A stretch of 64,000 bases of DNA from Lautropia sp. (GTDB taxonomy: Bacteria; Pseudomonadota; Gammaproteobacteria; Burkholderiales; Burkholderiaceae_E). Below are positions 8,806 to 17,640 of the stretch, in pieces (within the stretch, counting starts at the first letter, position 1; every line of letters begins with the position of its first letter). The notes beneath the pieces are model-generated. The model had not been told where the DNA came from. It saw only the letters and a list, made by a program, of their open reading frames with translations, and made no database searches. The stretch covers positions 955,464 to 1,019,463 of the forward strand of contig JAUNAC010000001.1 of NCBI GenBank assembly GCA_030527825.1, read 5' to 3'. The translations under genes were made by a program, and so were the position numbers.

Positions 8806-10182
8806 ATGCACATACATATTCTTGGTATTTGCGGCACCTTCATGGGAGGGATAGCCGCCATTGCCCGTGAGGCAGGTCACAAAGTCACCGGTTGCGACAG
8901 CAATGTATATCCACCGATGAGCGATCAGCTGCGCAGTCTGGGGATTGATCTGATAGAAGGTTATGACCCGGCCCAGCTCGTGCTCAAGCCGGATGTCTGG
9001 GTCATAGGCAATGTGGTTCGGCGGGGTAACCCGCTCATGGAGGCCATTCTGGATGCCGGGCTGAATTACGTGTCTGGGCCGCAATGGCTGGCTGAGCAGG
9101 TGCTGGCCGGGCGCTGGGTGCTGGGCGTGGCCGGCACACATGGCAAGACGACGACGGCTTCGCTGCTGGCCTGGATACTGGAAGCCAATGGCCTGCGTCC
9201 CGGTTTCCTGATCGGCGGGGTGCCGGGGAATTTCCCCGTATCGGCCCGTTTGGGTCAGGCGCCCTATTTCGTCATTGAGGCGGATGAATACGACACGGCT
9301 TTCTTCGACAAACGCTCGAAGTTCGTGCATTACCGTCCACGGACTGCGGTGCTGAATAATCTGGAATACGATCACGCTGATATCTTTCCGGATCTGGCTG
9401 CCATCGAAACGCAATTCCACCATTTGGTGCGCACCGTGCCGGGTCAGGGAAGGATCATCTGGCCCGACGATTCCGAGCCTCTGCAACGCGTCATGGCCCG
9501 GGGGTGCTGGAGCTGTACGGAAACTATGGGGCTGAAGGGTTGGCATGCGCGTGATGTAGCTGATCTGCCAGATGCAACCCTGTTCACCCTGTGGCGCGGA
9601 GATGTCGAGCAGGGCAGCGTCCGTCTGCCGCTGGCCGGTGCGCATAACCGTGCCAACGCAATTTCGGCGATCGTGGCAGCGGAGCATCTCGGCATCACAC
9701 CGGCAGATGCCATCACGGCCCTGTCCGGGTTCAAAGGGGTCAAGCGCCGCCTGGAGGTGAGGGGGACGGCCGGGGGGGTGACCGTGATTGACGACTTCGC
9801 CCACCATCCCACGGCCATCGCCACCACCATCGCGGGTCTGCGTGATCGCATGCGCGCTGCCGCTGCCCCCGCCGGGCGTCTGCTGGCTGTACTGGAGCCG
9901 CGCTCCAACACCATGCGGACTGGTGCGATGAAGGCACAGCTGCCAGCCAGCTTGGCCGAGGCTGATCAGGTGTTCTGTTATGCGGGCGGGGTGGACTGGG
10001 ACGTTGCCCAGACCCTGGCTCCGCTCGGCGGAAAGGCTGCGGCCTATCAGGATATGGCGGCGCTGGAGGCTGGCGTCCTGGCGGCTGCACGTCCAGGTGA
10101 TCAGATCCTCGTGATGAGCAATGGTGGTTTTGGCGGTATTCATGGCCGTCTGCTGTCGGCGCTGACAGCCCGCGCCGGCTAG
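8806..10182 (+). CDS. mpl: UDP-N-acetylmuramate:L-Ala-gamma-D-Glu-meso-DAP ligase
   Basis: 458 residues, normal for Mpl. The Mur-ligase N-terminal domain opens with HILGICGTFMGGIAAIAREAG; the central ATP-binding P-loop is AGTHGKTTTASLL near residue 109, and FVIEADEYDTAFFDKRSKF is the Mpl-type active-site segment; the C-terminal domain contains VIDDFAHHPTAI. The enzyme reattaches the tripeptide salvaged from murein turnover to UDP-MurNAc. No Shine-Dalgarno is visible before the ATG; a TAGAAT hexamer at 8794-8799 lies only six bases upstream, so a leaderless message is possible. Divergent from the hypothetical gene, with almost no intergenic space. Confidence 0.96.
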   Translation: MHIHILGICGTFMGGIAAIAREAGHKVTGCDSNVYPPMSDQLRSLGIDLIEGYDPAQLVLKPDVWVIGNVVRRGNPLMEAILDAGLNYVSGPQWLAEQVLAGRWVLGVAGTHGKTTTASLLAWILEANGLRPGFLIGGVPGNFPVSARLGQAPYFVIEADEYDTAFFDKRSKFVHYRPRTAVLNNLEYDHADIFPDLAAIETQFHHLVRTVPGQGRIIWPDDSEPLQRVMARGCWSCTETMGLKGWHARDVADLPDATLFTLWRGDVEQGSVRLPLAGAHNRANAISAIVAAEHLGITPADAITALSGFKGVKRRLEVRGTAGGVTVIDDFAHHPTAIATTIAGLRDRMRAAAAPAGRLLAVLEPRSNTMRTGAMKAQLPASLAEADQVFCYAGGVDWDVAQTLAPLGGKAAAYQDMAALEAGVLAAARPGDQILVMSNGGFGGIHGRLLSALTARAG

Positions 10183-10467
10183 ATGCGGGACACAGGCGCT
10201 TGCATCCTGTCCGGGAGGCGGTGCCGCCCGTCGGGTGTCTGGCACAGCACGGCATCGGACAACGATCATGTACAGCCTGCGACTGCCCGATGCTTTCCGA
10301 ACCGGGAATGGGGCTCGCCCGTATAATGACTGGTTGTCTTTACCGTGCAACAGTGCAGTAGGCCGAAGGGTTTCGGCTCTGCCGCTGCCGGGCGGATGCC
10401 GGCCTGGGCCGGGCTGCCCTTCACGGCATTTCCCCAACCGGCGGACCGCCCCCATTCAATCTTTTTG
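10183..10467 (+). other. Intergenic region upstream of the RNB-tonB-aroE run
   Basis: 285 bp without a gene I can support. It contains GC-rich imperfect inverted repeats after mpl and a TATAAT hexamer at 10322-10327. No RNA gene was recognised. Confidence 0.5.
10322..10327 (+). promoter_or_regulatory. Candidate -10 box (TATAAT)
   Basis: A consensus TATAAT lies about 140 bp upstream of the RNB ribonuclease start in a GC-rich setting where such a hexamer is unlikely by chance. No good -35 box is found at 16-18 bp, so this is a candidate only. Confidence 0.3.
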
Positions 10468-12450
10468 ATGAGTCAACATTACCTGTTATTTGAGGAGGCC
10501 GGTCAGTTCAAGACGGGCACCATTCTGCAGGACACAGGAGCTAGCCTGCAGGTGGAGATCACCAGTGGCAAGCGCGTCAAGGTCAAGCAGTCCAACGTCA
10601 TGCTGCGTTTCGGCTCGCCTGGCCCGGCCGAGATGCTGGCGCAGGCGATGCAGGAGGCTGAGTCGATCGACATCGACTTTCTGTGGGAGGTCGCTCCCCA
10701 GGAAGAGTTCGATTACCAGCTTCTGGTGACCGAATACTACGGAGAGAATGCCAGCGTTGTGCAGCAGACGGCAATGTTGATGCGGCTGCACGGCACGCCT
10801 GTTTATTTCTACCGGAAGGGGCGTGGCAGGTACCGGCCTGCCCAGCCGGATACATTGAAAGCGGCTCTGGCCGCCATCGAACGCAAACATCGGCAGGAGG
10901 CTGAAATACAGACGCTGGCCGATGAGCTCGCCGCTGGCAGCTTTCCCGCTGTTTTGACCGGGCATGTGCCGGATCTGCTGGTGGCTGCTGACCGCCAGTC
11001 GGTTGTCTGGCGCGCACTGGATCTGGCCTGCCAGCAGACAGGGCTCTCGCCAGAGCGGCTGCTGCTGAATGTAGGCGCTCTGGCGGACGCGCGGGCTGTG
11101 CATGAACAGCGTTTCCTGCGCTCGCATTTCCCTGCAGGTACGGGATTCCCTGCTGCTCTTGCCCAATATCAGCCGCCGGATCTGGGGCATCTGCCAGAAA
11201 GCCCTGTGGAAGCGTTCTCTATCGACGATGCCAGTACGACCGAGATTGATGACTGCCTGTCGGTTCAGTGGCTGGGTGACGGCATTGCCCGTGTCGGTGT
11301 GCACATTGCTGCCCCGGCCCTGGGAATCCGTCCGGGTGACGCCGTGGATCATGTGGCACGGGAACGCATGACCACGGTCTACAGCCCAGGTGCAAAGATC
11401 ACCATGTTGCCCGAATCCGTGGTGCGCAGCTTTTCCCTGGATGAAGGGCAGGTGCGCCCAGCGCTGTCGCTGTATCTGGACATCAACATCGCCACGCTGC
11501 AGGTCGCCAATGAGTTCAGCCAGGTGGACCGCATCCGGGTGGCACGCAATATCCGTCATGACGATCTGATCCCCTACGACCAGGAGGCGTTCCTGGAAAG
11601 TCAGCCTGCCGATGGTGAGCCAGATCCACTGGCGGGCCTGCCTTTTGCTGATGCCTTCCGGCTGCTCTGGCGTCTGACGCTCTCTCTGTCGGCTGAACGT
11701 GACAAGGTGCGTGGCCGTCCGGAGTTGCGCTCCCGTGTCGACTTCACTTTCCGCATTGATGGTGATCATGTGGACATCCTGCCGCGGCGGCGCGATGCCC
11801 CCTTTGACCGTATCGTGGCCGAGATGGCCATTCTGGCAAACTCCCGCTGGGGACGTCTGCTGGCTGACCATGCGGTGTCCGGTCTGTACCGTTCGCAAAG
11901 TTTCGGCCGGGTCAAGATGTCGACACACCCGGCCATTCATCAGGGATTGGGTGTACCCCAGTATGCATGGAGCACGTCGCCCCTGCGGCGCTATGTTGAT
12001 CTGATCAATCAGATGCAGCTGGTTGCGGTGCTGGAGGCTGAAGTGCCGCCCTTCACCATGAATGACACATCCCTGTATGCAATTGTGTCTGCTTTTGAGG
12101 CGCGCTATGGCACCGTGAATGAATATCAGCAGACAATGGAGCGTTACTGGTGTCTGCGCTGGATGGCACAACAGCCGGAAAAACGTTTCCAGGCGGTAGC
12201 CATTCGTGACGAGACTGTGCGACTGGCGGCAGCGCCCCTGTATTTTCAGGTGATGGGCCTGCCGCCCATGAGTGCAGGCCAGCCACTGCTGGTGGATGTG
12301 CTCGCATGGGACGAGCTGGATCTGACTGTCCAGGCACATGCGGTAAGACTGATTGCCAATCCCGATGACTCTGACCCGGTTGGGGCAGAGGCAATGCCTG
12401 CGCCGCAGATGCCTTCGACGGTGTCTGCGGACTCGACTGATACGGAGTGA
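10468..12450 (+). CDS. RNB-domain ribonuclease (RNase II family)
   Basis: 660 residues from the ATG at 10468 (MSQHYLLFEEAGQFKTG), the usual N-terminus of this betaproteobacterial subfamily; upstream in-frame codons lack support. The central RNB catalytic domain has the acidic metal-binding motif DDASTTEIDDCLS, then YSPGAKITMLPESVVRSFSL and SPLRRYVDL late in the domain. It should be a processive 3'-5' exoribonuclease. It lacks the C-terminal S1 length of classical RNase R. It heads a plus-strand run with the tonB-like gene 9 bp downstream and aroE, an order conserved in Burkholderiales. Confidence 0.9.
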   Translation: MSQHYLLFEEAGQFKTGTILQDTGASLQVEITSGKRVKVKQSNVMLRFGSPGPAEMLAQAMQEAESIDIDFLWEVAPQEEFDYQLLVTEYYGENASVVQQTAMLMRLHGTPVYFYRKGRGRYRPAQPDTLKAALAAIERKHRQEAEIQTLADELAAGSFPAVLTGHVPDLLVAADRQSVVWRALDLACQQTGLSPERLLLNVGALADARAVHEQRFLRSHFPAGTGFPAALAQYQPPDLGHLPESPVEAFSIDDASTTEIDDCLSVQWLGDGIARVGVHIAAPALGIRPGDAVDHVARERMTTVYSPGAKITMLPESVVRSFSLDEGQVRPALSLYLDINIATLQVANEFSQVDRIRVARNIRHDDLIPYDQEAFLESQPADGEPDPLAGLPFADAFRLLWRLTLSLSAERDKVRGRPELRSRVDFTFRIDGDHVDILPRRRDAPFDRIVAEMAILANSRWGRLLADHAVSGLYRSQSFGRVKMSTHPAIHQGLGVPQYAWSTSPLRRYVDLINQMQLVAVLEAEVPPFTMNDTSLYAIVSAFEARYGTVNEYQQTMERYWCLRWMAQQPEKRFQAVAIRDETVRLAAAPLYFQVMGLPPMSAGQPLLVDVLAWDELDLTVQAHAVRLIANPDDSDPVGAEAMPAPQMPSTVSADSTDTE

Positions 12451-12459
12451 TTTTTCCAT

Positions 12460-13329
12460 ATGGCCGTTGCTTCGCCATGGGCCCGTGCCTTCAACCGGAT
12501 GGACCCGCTTACCATTGGTATTGCTGTGTCACTTGTGGCACATGCCGTCATGCTGGCAGTCCGCTTCACGGCGGCTGATCCGGATCGTTTTCTGCCTGCC
12601 GAATCGCAGTTGGAGGTCGTGCTGCTCAACGCCTCGACCCGCGCCAAGCCCGTCAAGGCAGAAGTGCTGGCACAGGTCAACATGGAAGCCGGTGGAGACC
12701 ATGACAAAGGGCGGGCCCGCTCCCCCCTGCCAGCGTCTGCGCAGGCGCACGATGGGGAAACTTTGGAACAGCAGCAGGCCCGCATCCGGCAGCTGGAGGC
12801 TGAACAGCAGCAGCTGCTGGCCCTGAATAACCAGAATGCCGCGACTGCCCAGACCAAGCCGCAGCCGGATCAGCCTGCACAGGGGGCGGATCAGGAAGCG
12901 TTGCAAAAGCAGATTGCCCGCATGCAGGCACAGATTGATCGTCAGCTGGAAGACTATGCCAAGCGTCCCCGACGGCTGACCTATGGGGTTAACGCCACCG
13001 GGGTCAACTATGCGCGCTATGTCAGTGCCTGGGCCGACCGGATAGAGAAAATCGGTACGGAACGCTTCCCTGAGGAAGCCCGCGGGAAGATGTATGACGC
13101 GCTCACTGTCACGGTCGAGGTTGATCGCTATGGCAATGTGGTGGATGTCCTGATCAATAAAAAGTCCCGTTTTGACGTCCTGAATCGTAAAGTCAAGGAA
13201 ATTGTGCTGGCAGGCGCACCCTATGAACCCTTTACGTCGGAGATGCGCAAGGATGGTGACATCCTGCAGATTGTGCGGACATGGCGCTTTACCAATGGCA
13301 GTCTGCAGACTGATGCTGCCAAACAATGA
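12460..13329 (+). CDS. TonB-like energy transducer / TonB C-terminal domain protein
   Basis: 289 residues. A short cytoplasmic N-terminus is followed by one membrane anchor (IGIAVSLVAHAVMLAVRF, about 16-34), a Gln/Ala-rich, partly coiled-coil periplasmic region (about 95-165, with QQQARIRQLEAEQQQLLAL) and a TonB-type C-terminal domain (about 190-280, ALTVTVEVDRYGNVVDVLI then YEPFTSEMRKDGDILQIVRTW). It probably spans the periplasm and couples inner- to outer-membrane energy use, though ExbB/ExbD genes are not nearby, so a structural or scaffolding role is also possible. The stop overlaps the aroE start (ATGA), indicating translational coupling. Confidence 0.85.
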   Translation: MAVASPWARAFNRMDPLTIGIAVSLVAHAVMLAVRFTAADPDRFLPAESQLEVVLLNASTRAKPVKAEVLAQVNMEAGGDHDKGRARSPLPASAQAHDGETLEQQQARIRQLEAEQQQLLALNNQNAATAQTKPQPDQPAQGADQEALQKQIARMQAQIDRQLEDYAKRPRRLTYGVNATGVNYARYVSAWADRIEKIGTERFPEEARGKMYDALTVTVEVDRYGNVVDVLINKKSRFDVLNRKVKEIVLAGAPYEPFTSEMRKDGDILQIVRTWRFTNGSLQTDAAKQ

Positions 13330-14195
13330 TTCATATGGCTCCCGATGAGCAGCCCGGGCGTTATCTGGTGGTGGGCAATCCGATTGCCCATAGCCGTTCG
13401 CCCGAGATTCACGCTGCCTTTGCAGAACAGACCGGACAGCGCATCGCTTACACACGGCGTCTGATCGACACCGAACCCGCAGATGCTTTTACGCATGAGA
13501 TGCGGCGTTTTTTCACTGAAGAAGGTGGTCTGGGCGCCAATGTCACACTACCGTTCAAGGAGGCGGCTTGCCGCCTGGCTGATGTCCTGAGTTCGCGAGC
13601 CGAAGCGGCAGGCGCTGCCAACACCTTGAGCTGGGTGGATGGCCAGATCGTGGCGGACAATACTGACGGTGTGGGATTGGTCAACGATATCGAGCAGCGC
13701 CTGAAGGTTGCGCTTGTCGGTCGGCGGATCACTGTTCTGGGGGCAGGGGGGGCCGCGCGTGGCCTGATGCTGCCCTTGGCTCAGGCTGGAGCCGATCGCC
13801 TGGTTGTTGCCAATCGCACGCTGTCACGGGCGCAGGCACTGGCGGAAGATATCAACCGTTATTTATATGCGGAACGGATAGCTGTTCGTGTCGAGGCCGT
13901 TTCGCTGTCTGATGCGCCTTGTGCCGACATCCTTATCAACGCGACCTCCGCCGGATTGAAGGACGAAGGGCCGGGACTGCCCGACACGCTGTTCACTGGC
14001 TGTCGGTTGGCCTATGACTGCATTTATGCGGATCGTCCCACACCTTTTCTCAGGCGGGCTGTTTCAGCGGGAGTTGCGCTGTGCAGCGATGGCCTGGGCA
14101 TGCTTGTCGGACAGGCAGCAGAAAGCTTTCGCATCTGGCGTGGCGTCATGCCTGATGTTGCTTGTGTGCTGGCACGCCTGCGCCCGGATGGTTGA
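13326..14195 (+). CDS. aroE: Shikimate dehydrogenase (NADP+)
   Basis: 289 residues, normal length. Substrate-binding NPIAHSRSP near the N-terminus, the catalytic lysine in GANVTLPFKEAA, the conserved NTDGVGLVNDI, and the NADP-binding glycine loop LGAGGAARGLMLPLA are all present. It reduces 3-dehydroshikimate to shikimate. The start overlaps the stop of the tonB-like gene by four bases (ATGA); an internal ATG four codons later is also possible. Works one step after AroQ, encoded 6 kb away on the other strand. Confidence 0.96.
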   Translation: MIHMAPDEQPGRYLVVGNPIAHSRSPEIHAAFAEQTGQRIAYTRRLIDTEPADAFTHEMRRFFTEEGGLGANVTLPFKEAACRLADVLSSRAEAAGAANTLSWVDGQIVADNTDGVGLVNDIEQRLKVALVGRRITVLGAGGAARGLMLPLAQAGADRLVVANRTLSRAQALAEDINRYLYAERIAVRVEAVSLSDAPCADILINATSAGLKDEGPGLPDTLFTGCRLAYDCIYADRPTPFLRRAVSAGVALCSDGLGMLVGQAAESFRIWRGVMPDVACVLARLRPDG

Positions 14196-14304
14196 TGCGC
14201 TACTATCCTGTGGCGCAGTCGGCTCCACGCCAGACCCCCATTAGTCTGTCTGCGTTACCACCTGGTGGGGACTTTCCTTTACTGTTTTGATTTCGCAGCC
14301 GCTT

Positions 14305-16269
14305 ATGAACAAGCCTTCCGTTGATTCCAGACCGGCTGCCTCTTCGCCTGACACGTCATCCGTTGCTAGCCAGATAAGCCATGTCGTGCCCGGCAGCGGG
14401 GAAGCAATGCCGGGATCGCAATCAGGGAAAGCTGCCGGGGAATCAGGGGCAGTGCTGGCGGGAGATCTTTCCGGGCGAGGTAATAATCCCGTAGCTTCCC
14501 AGGAAACCGTGCAGGCTGAAAGTATGCCGTCCCAGGTGCCACGCGTTCTGCCGCGCGATGCCGAAGAAGCGCAACATGCATTGGCTGAGGTCCAGTTATT
14601 GCTGGAACGCCATGCATTTGCGCAGGAAACGGCCCGTCATCATGCCGAAACAGTCCGTCAGGCAGCCCGGGTAGTGGATGACGATATCGAAGATGATGCG
14701 CCTGCTACCAATGAGCCCACCACGCAGGCGGCCGCTGCCGCTGATACAGCTATGGGGGAGGGAACATCCCCTCCGGTCGAGGAGCGAACAGATTCTGATC
14801 AACTCATTCGGCCATCCGGTGGTGCGTCGGCATCGGCTCAGGCCAGTGACGGGAAGGAGGCCGTCTCTGGAAATGTTAATGCGGTAGGTATGGGGCCGAC
14901 ACGGCCTTCTGACTCGTTGCCTGGCCGGACGGAGCCGTCCGAAACGGCTGAATCGGAAGAGGGGGAGTCTGCATACCTCGCCCAGTTGCGACAGCGACTG
15001 GCCAATCTGCACCCGGCCGATATTGCTTACATACTGGAAGCGTTGCCGCCGGATGAGCGGCGGCTCGTCTGGGACTCGGTCAAGAGCGAAGCTGACGGCG
15101 CGGTGCTGCTGGAAGTTTCCGAGCCCGTGCTGGAAGACCTGATCGACTCGATGAGCGAGGCGGATCTGGTTGCCGCCGTCAAGGATCTGGACACGGATGA
15201 TGTGGCCGATCTGGTGGAGTACCTGCCACCCGCCGTCGTGGAAAAAGTGCAGCATGAGTTGACCCCGGCGGAGCGTGAGCAGTTGCGGGCGGCGATGTCC
15301 TATCCGGAAGATTCGGTCGGGGCTCGAATGGACTTCGAGTTCGTTCGCGTGCGTGAAGATGTGACGCTGGAAGTCGTGCTGCGCTATCTGCGCCGTTTTG
15401 AGGAGCTGCCCCAGCATACCGACCAGGTGTTTGTCGTTGACCGGAACGGCATACTCATGGGCAGTCTGTCCATTGAGCAGGTACTGATCAACGAGCCGGA
15501 TACCGAGGTATCGGCAGTCATGCACCGCGACATCCTGTCGCTGGATGTCGACGATGATGTCGGCGAGGCTGCGCAGGCATTCGAACGCTATGACCTGATT
15601 TCTGCGCCGGTGGTCGATCCCCATCACAAACTGATCGGGCGGTTGACGGTAGACGAAGTGGTGGATGTCATCCGGGAAGAAAGCGAGGCCGACGCCCTGA
15701 ATCAGGCGGGTCTGCAGGAAGAAGAGGATCTGTTCGGTTCGGTCTGGCAGTCCGCTCGCAACCGCTGGCTCTGGCTGGCCATCAACCTGGTTACCGCTTT
15801 TCTGGCGTCGCGGGTGATTGGCCTGTTCGATGGCACCATTCAGAAAATCGTTGCACTGGCGACCCTGATGCCCATTGTGGCTGGTCTGGCGGGTAATTCC
15901 GGCAACCAGACCATGGCACTGGTCATCCGTTCACTGGCTCAGGGCCAGATCACCGGCAGCAATTTTGGTCGCATCATGCGCAAGGAGCTGACCGTGGCGC
16001 TGCTGAACGGTGTTGTATGGGGCGGCGTTGCAGGTCTGGCCACCTGGTTGCTGTATCACGATAGCCCCAGCGCTTCGCTGCTGGGCACGGCCATGGGGGT
16101 CGCCATCATTCTCAATCTGCTGGTCGGTGCAACGCTGGGCGTCACGGTTCCGTTTGTGCTCACCCGGTTTGGACGCGACCCGGCATTGGGGTCTTCCGTC
16201 TTGCTCACTTTTTCCACCGATGGCCTGGGCTTCCTGATTTTCCTCGGACTGGCGACGATGCTGTTCTGA
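14305..16269 (+). CDS. mgtE: MgtE-type magnesium transporter with long N-terminal extension
   Basis: 654 residues; family members are usually about 450-480. Residues 1 to about 225 are a low-complexity Ser/Ala/Glu/Gln-rich extension. The MgtE N domain follows (RQRLANLHPADIAYILEALP, then DLDTDDVADLVEYLPP), then two CBS domains (DQVFVVDRNGILMGSLSI; SAPVVDPHHKLIGRLTVDEV) and the five-helix membrane domain with the pore signature LMPIVAGLAGNSGNQTMALV. The CBS/N domains normally gate the Mg2+ pore by sensing cytosolic Mg2+. I start at the ATG at 14305; a TTG at 14287 is alternative. The function of the extension is unknown. Confidence 0.93.
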   Translation: MNKPSVDSRPAASSPDTSSVASQISHVVPGSGEAMPGSQSGKAAGESGAVLAGDLSGRGNNPVASQETVQAESMPSQVPRVLPRDAEEAQHALAEVQLLLERHAFAQETARHHAETVRQAARVVDDDIEDDAPATNEPTTQAAAAADTAMGEGTSPPVEERTDSDQLIRPSGGASASAQASDGKEAVSGNVNAVGMGPTRPSDSLPGRTEPSETAESEEGESAYLAQLRQRLANLHPADIAYILEALPPDERRLVWDSVKSEADGAVLLEVSEPVLEDLIDSMSEADLVAAVKDLDTDDVADLVEYLPPAVVEKVQHELTPAEREQLRAAMSYPEDSVGARMDFEFVRVREDVTLEVVLRYLRRFEELPQHTDQVFVVDRNGILMGSLSIEQVLINEPDTEVSAVMHRDILSLDVDDDVGEAAQAFERYDLISAPVVDPHHKLIGRLTVDEVVDVIREESEADALNQAGLQEEEDLFGSVWQSARNRWLWLAINLVTAFLASRVIGLFDGTIQKIVALATLMPIVAGLAGNSGNQTMALVIRSLAQGQITGSNFGRIMRKELTVALLNGVVWGGVAGLATWLLYHDSPSASLLGTAMGVAIILNLLVGATLGVTVPFVLTRFGRDPALGSSVLLTFSTDGLGFLIFLGLATMLF

Positions 16270-16387
16270 GAAGTGGAGCACACACCATGCCCCCGTGGAT
16301 GATCCCTGTGGGATGGCGCGTGTCCTGAACCTGCGGTGTGCTCTCAGCCTGCGGTGGCAGGCCGATGTCCGTTCCTGGCCAGACTGC

Positions 16388-16406
16388 CGGCCCGCCTGCC
16401 GGGCCG
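16388..16406. other. GC-rich hairpin between convergent genes
   Basis: A perfect 7-bp inverted repeat (CGGCCCG / CGGGCCG, 5-base loop) in the 171-bp gap between the convergent mgtE and PEBP-like genes. No T-run follows on either strand, so its role as a terminator is uncertain. Confidence 0.3.
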
Positions 16407-16440
16407 AAACATGCGGCCGGACGGCAGCGCGCGTCGTCCG

Positions 16441-17007
16441 TCAGCGAGCGTGGATGACCGTGACCCTTGCCCGGCCCAGCGCGTTGGCACCGGTCATGAA
16501 ACCGATCAGCGCTGGCATGGATTCTGCGGTAATGCCTGGAAGCTCGGCAACCTTGAGGGCGGTCAGCGTGATGACATATCGGTGCTTCTGGCCCTTGGGG
16601 GGGCATGCGCCCATATAGCCCGGTTTGCCACCGTCGGTGCGGGTCTGCAGTGCACCTGCCGGAAGGTTTTTACCATCGGCCGTGATGCCAGCAGGCAGAC
16701 TGCGCGCAGAGGCAGGAATGTTGGCAATCACCCAGTGCATCCAGCCGATGCCAGTGGGGGCATCCGGGTCGTGGATGGTCAGCACGAAGCTTTTCGTGCC
16801 TGCCGGGGGATTCTTCCAGGACAGCGCGGGTGACTGGTTGCCCCCTTCGCAGCCAAAACCATAGTCGGCGCTGAGAACCTGGCTAGGCAGGAAATGCCCA
16901 TGATTCAGGTCATCTGCCCGCAGGGTGAAAGGAGATGCGGCCAATGCTGAACCTGCCGCTGTCATCAGAGCTATGGTGAGCAGGACTTTTTTCCTCATGG
17001 ATGTCAT
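16441..17007 (-). CDS. YbhB/YbcL (PEBP) family protein, exported
   Basis: 188 residues. A clear signal peptide (KKVLLTIALMTAAGSALA, cleaved near residue 23) precedes a phosphatidylethanolamine-binding-protein fold. The family motif is seen in TIHDPDAPTGIGWMHWVIANIP (split in the protein around residues 80-101), followed by GMGACPP-like and HRYVITLTAL segments. Bacterial PEBP-like proteins have no settled role; Raf-kinase-inhibitor naming is by homology only. Convergent with mgtE, and 18 residues from moaC on the same strand but separated by a promoter-sized 33-64 bp gap. Confidence 0.88.
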   Translation of the reverse strand: MTSMRKKVLLTIALMTAAGSALAASPFTLRADDLNHGHFLPSQVLSADYGFGCEGGNQSPALSWKNPPAGTKSFVLTIHDPDAPTGIGWMHWVIANIPASARSLPAGITADGKNLPAGALQTRTDGGKPGYMGACPPKGQKHRYVITLTALKVAELPGITAESMPALIGFMTGANALGRARVTVIHAR

Positions 17008-17071
17008 GTTCCTGTAAGGTACGACGTTGACGGTGGAGTCTATTTCAGATGCCGGTGGAGGAGCGGTCTGC

Positions 17072-17545
17072 TCAATGGTGATGCCAGTCCGACTTGCCTC
17101 CCTGCTTTTCCAGCAGGCGGATGCCTTCCATCACCATGCCCCGGTCGACTGCCTTGCACATGTCGTAGATGGTCAGCAGCCCAACCTGCACAGCGGTGAG
17201 GGCTTCCATCTCGACACCTGTCCGGCCCGTGCATTCAGCGATCACCTCGCAACGTACCCGGCTGTCGGCATCATCCAGTGTGAACGCTACGCTCACCTTG
17301 GCGAGCGGGATGGGATGGCAGAGTGGAATCAGGTCTGCCGTACGCTTGGCGGCCATGATCGCTGCCAGCCGGGCTACGCCCAGAACATCGCCCTTGGCGG
17401 AAGTTCCTGTACGGATGAGCGCCAATGTTGCTGGCTGCATACGGATCAGACCCTCAGCGACCGCCCGGCGGCGTGTTTCGGTTTTGGCGCCGACATCCAC
17501 CATGTGGGCCTGGCCGCTGGCATCAAAATGCGTCAATTTATTCAT
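17072..17545 (-). CDS. moaC: Cyclic pyranopterin monophosphate synthase
   Basis: 157 residues, standard for MoaC. Motifs: [20 protein letters not shown] at the N-terminus, [12 protein letters not shown] in the centre, and [20 protein letters not shown] near the C-terminus with the conserved active-site residues. It converts the MoaA product to cyclic pyranopterin monophosphate in molybdenum cofactor synthesis. No other moa gene is in the window. Divergent from the M48 protease gene with a 95-bp shared upstream region. Confidence 0.96.
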   Translation of the reverse strand: MNKLTHFDASGQAHMVDVGAKTETRRRAVAEGLIRMQPATLALIRTGTSAKGDVLGVARLAAIMAAKRTADLIPLCHPIPLAKVSVAFTLDDADSRVRCEVIAECTGRTGVEMEALTAVQVGLLTIYDMCKAVDRGMVMEGIRLLEKQGGKSDWHHH

Positions 17546-17640
17546 CGTGTCATCATAGCAGGCAGACAGTGCATAGCTGTCATAGCCGGCGAATTAGCCG
17601 GTGTCCGCGGGGTATGCAACCAACAGAAGGAGAATTCCTG

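Noticed and set aside
8662-10455. 597-codon open frame on the minus strand antisense to mpl
   Set aside because: Cys/His/Arg-rich with no domain; it mirrors the high-GC third positions of mpl, whose Mur-ligase motifs are clear.
10486-12459. 657-codon open frame antisense to the RNB ribonuclease gene
   Set aside because: Composition typical of antisense frames (His/Gln/Arg-rich); the plus-strand RNB domain is unambiguous.
14596-15627. 343-codon antisense frame within mgtE
   Set aside because: Shadow of the MgtE and CBS coding sequence; no motifs.
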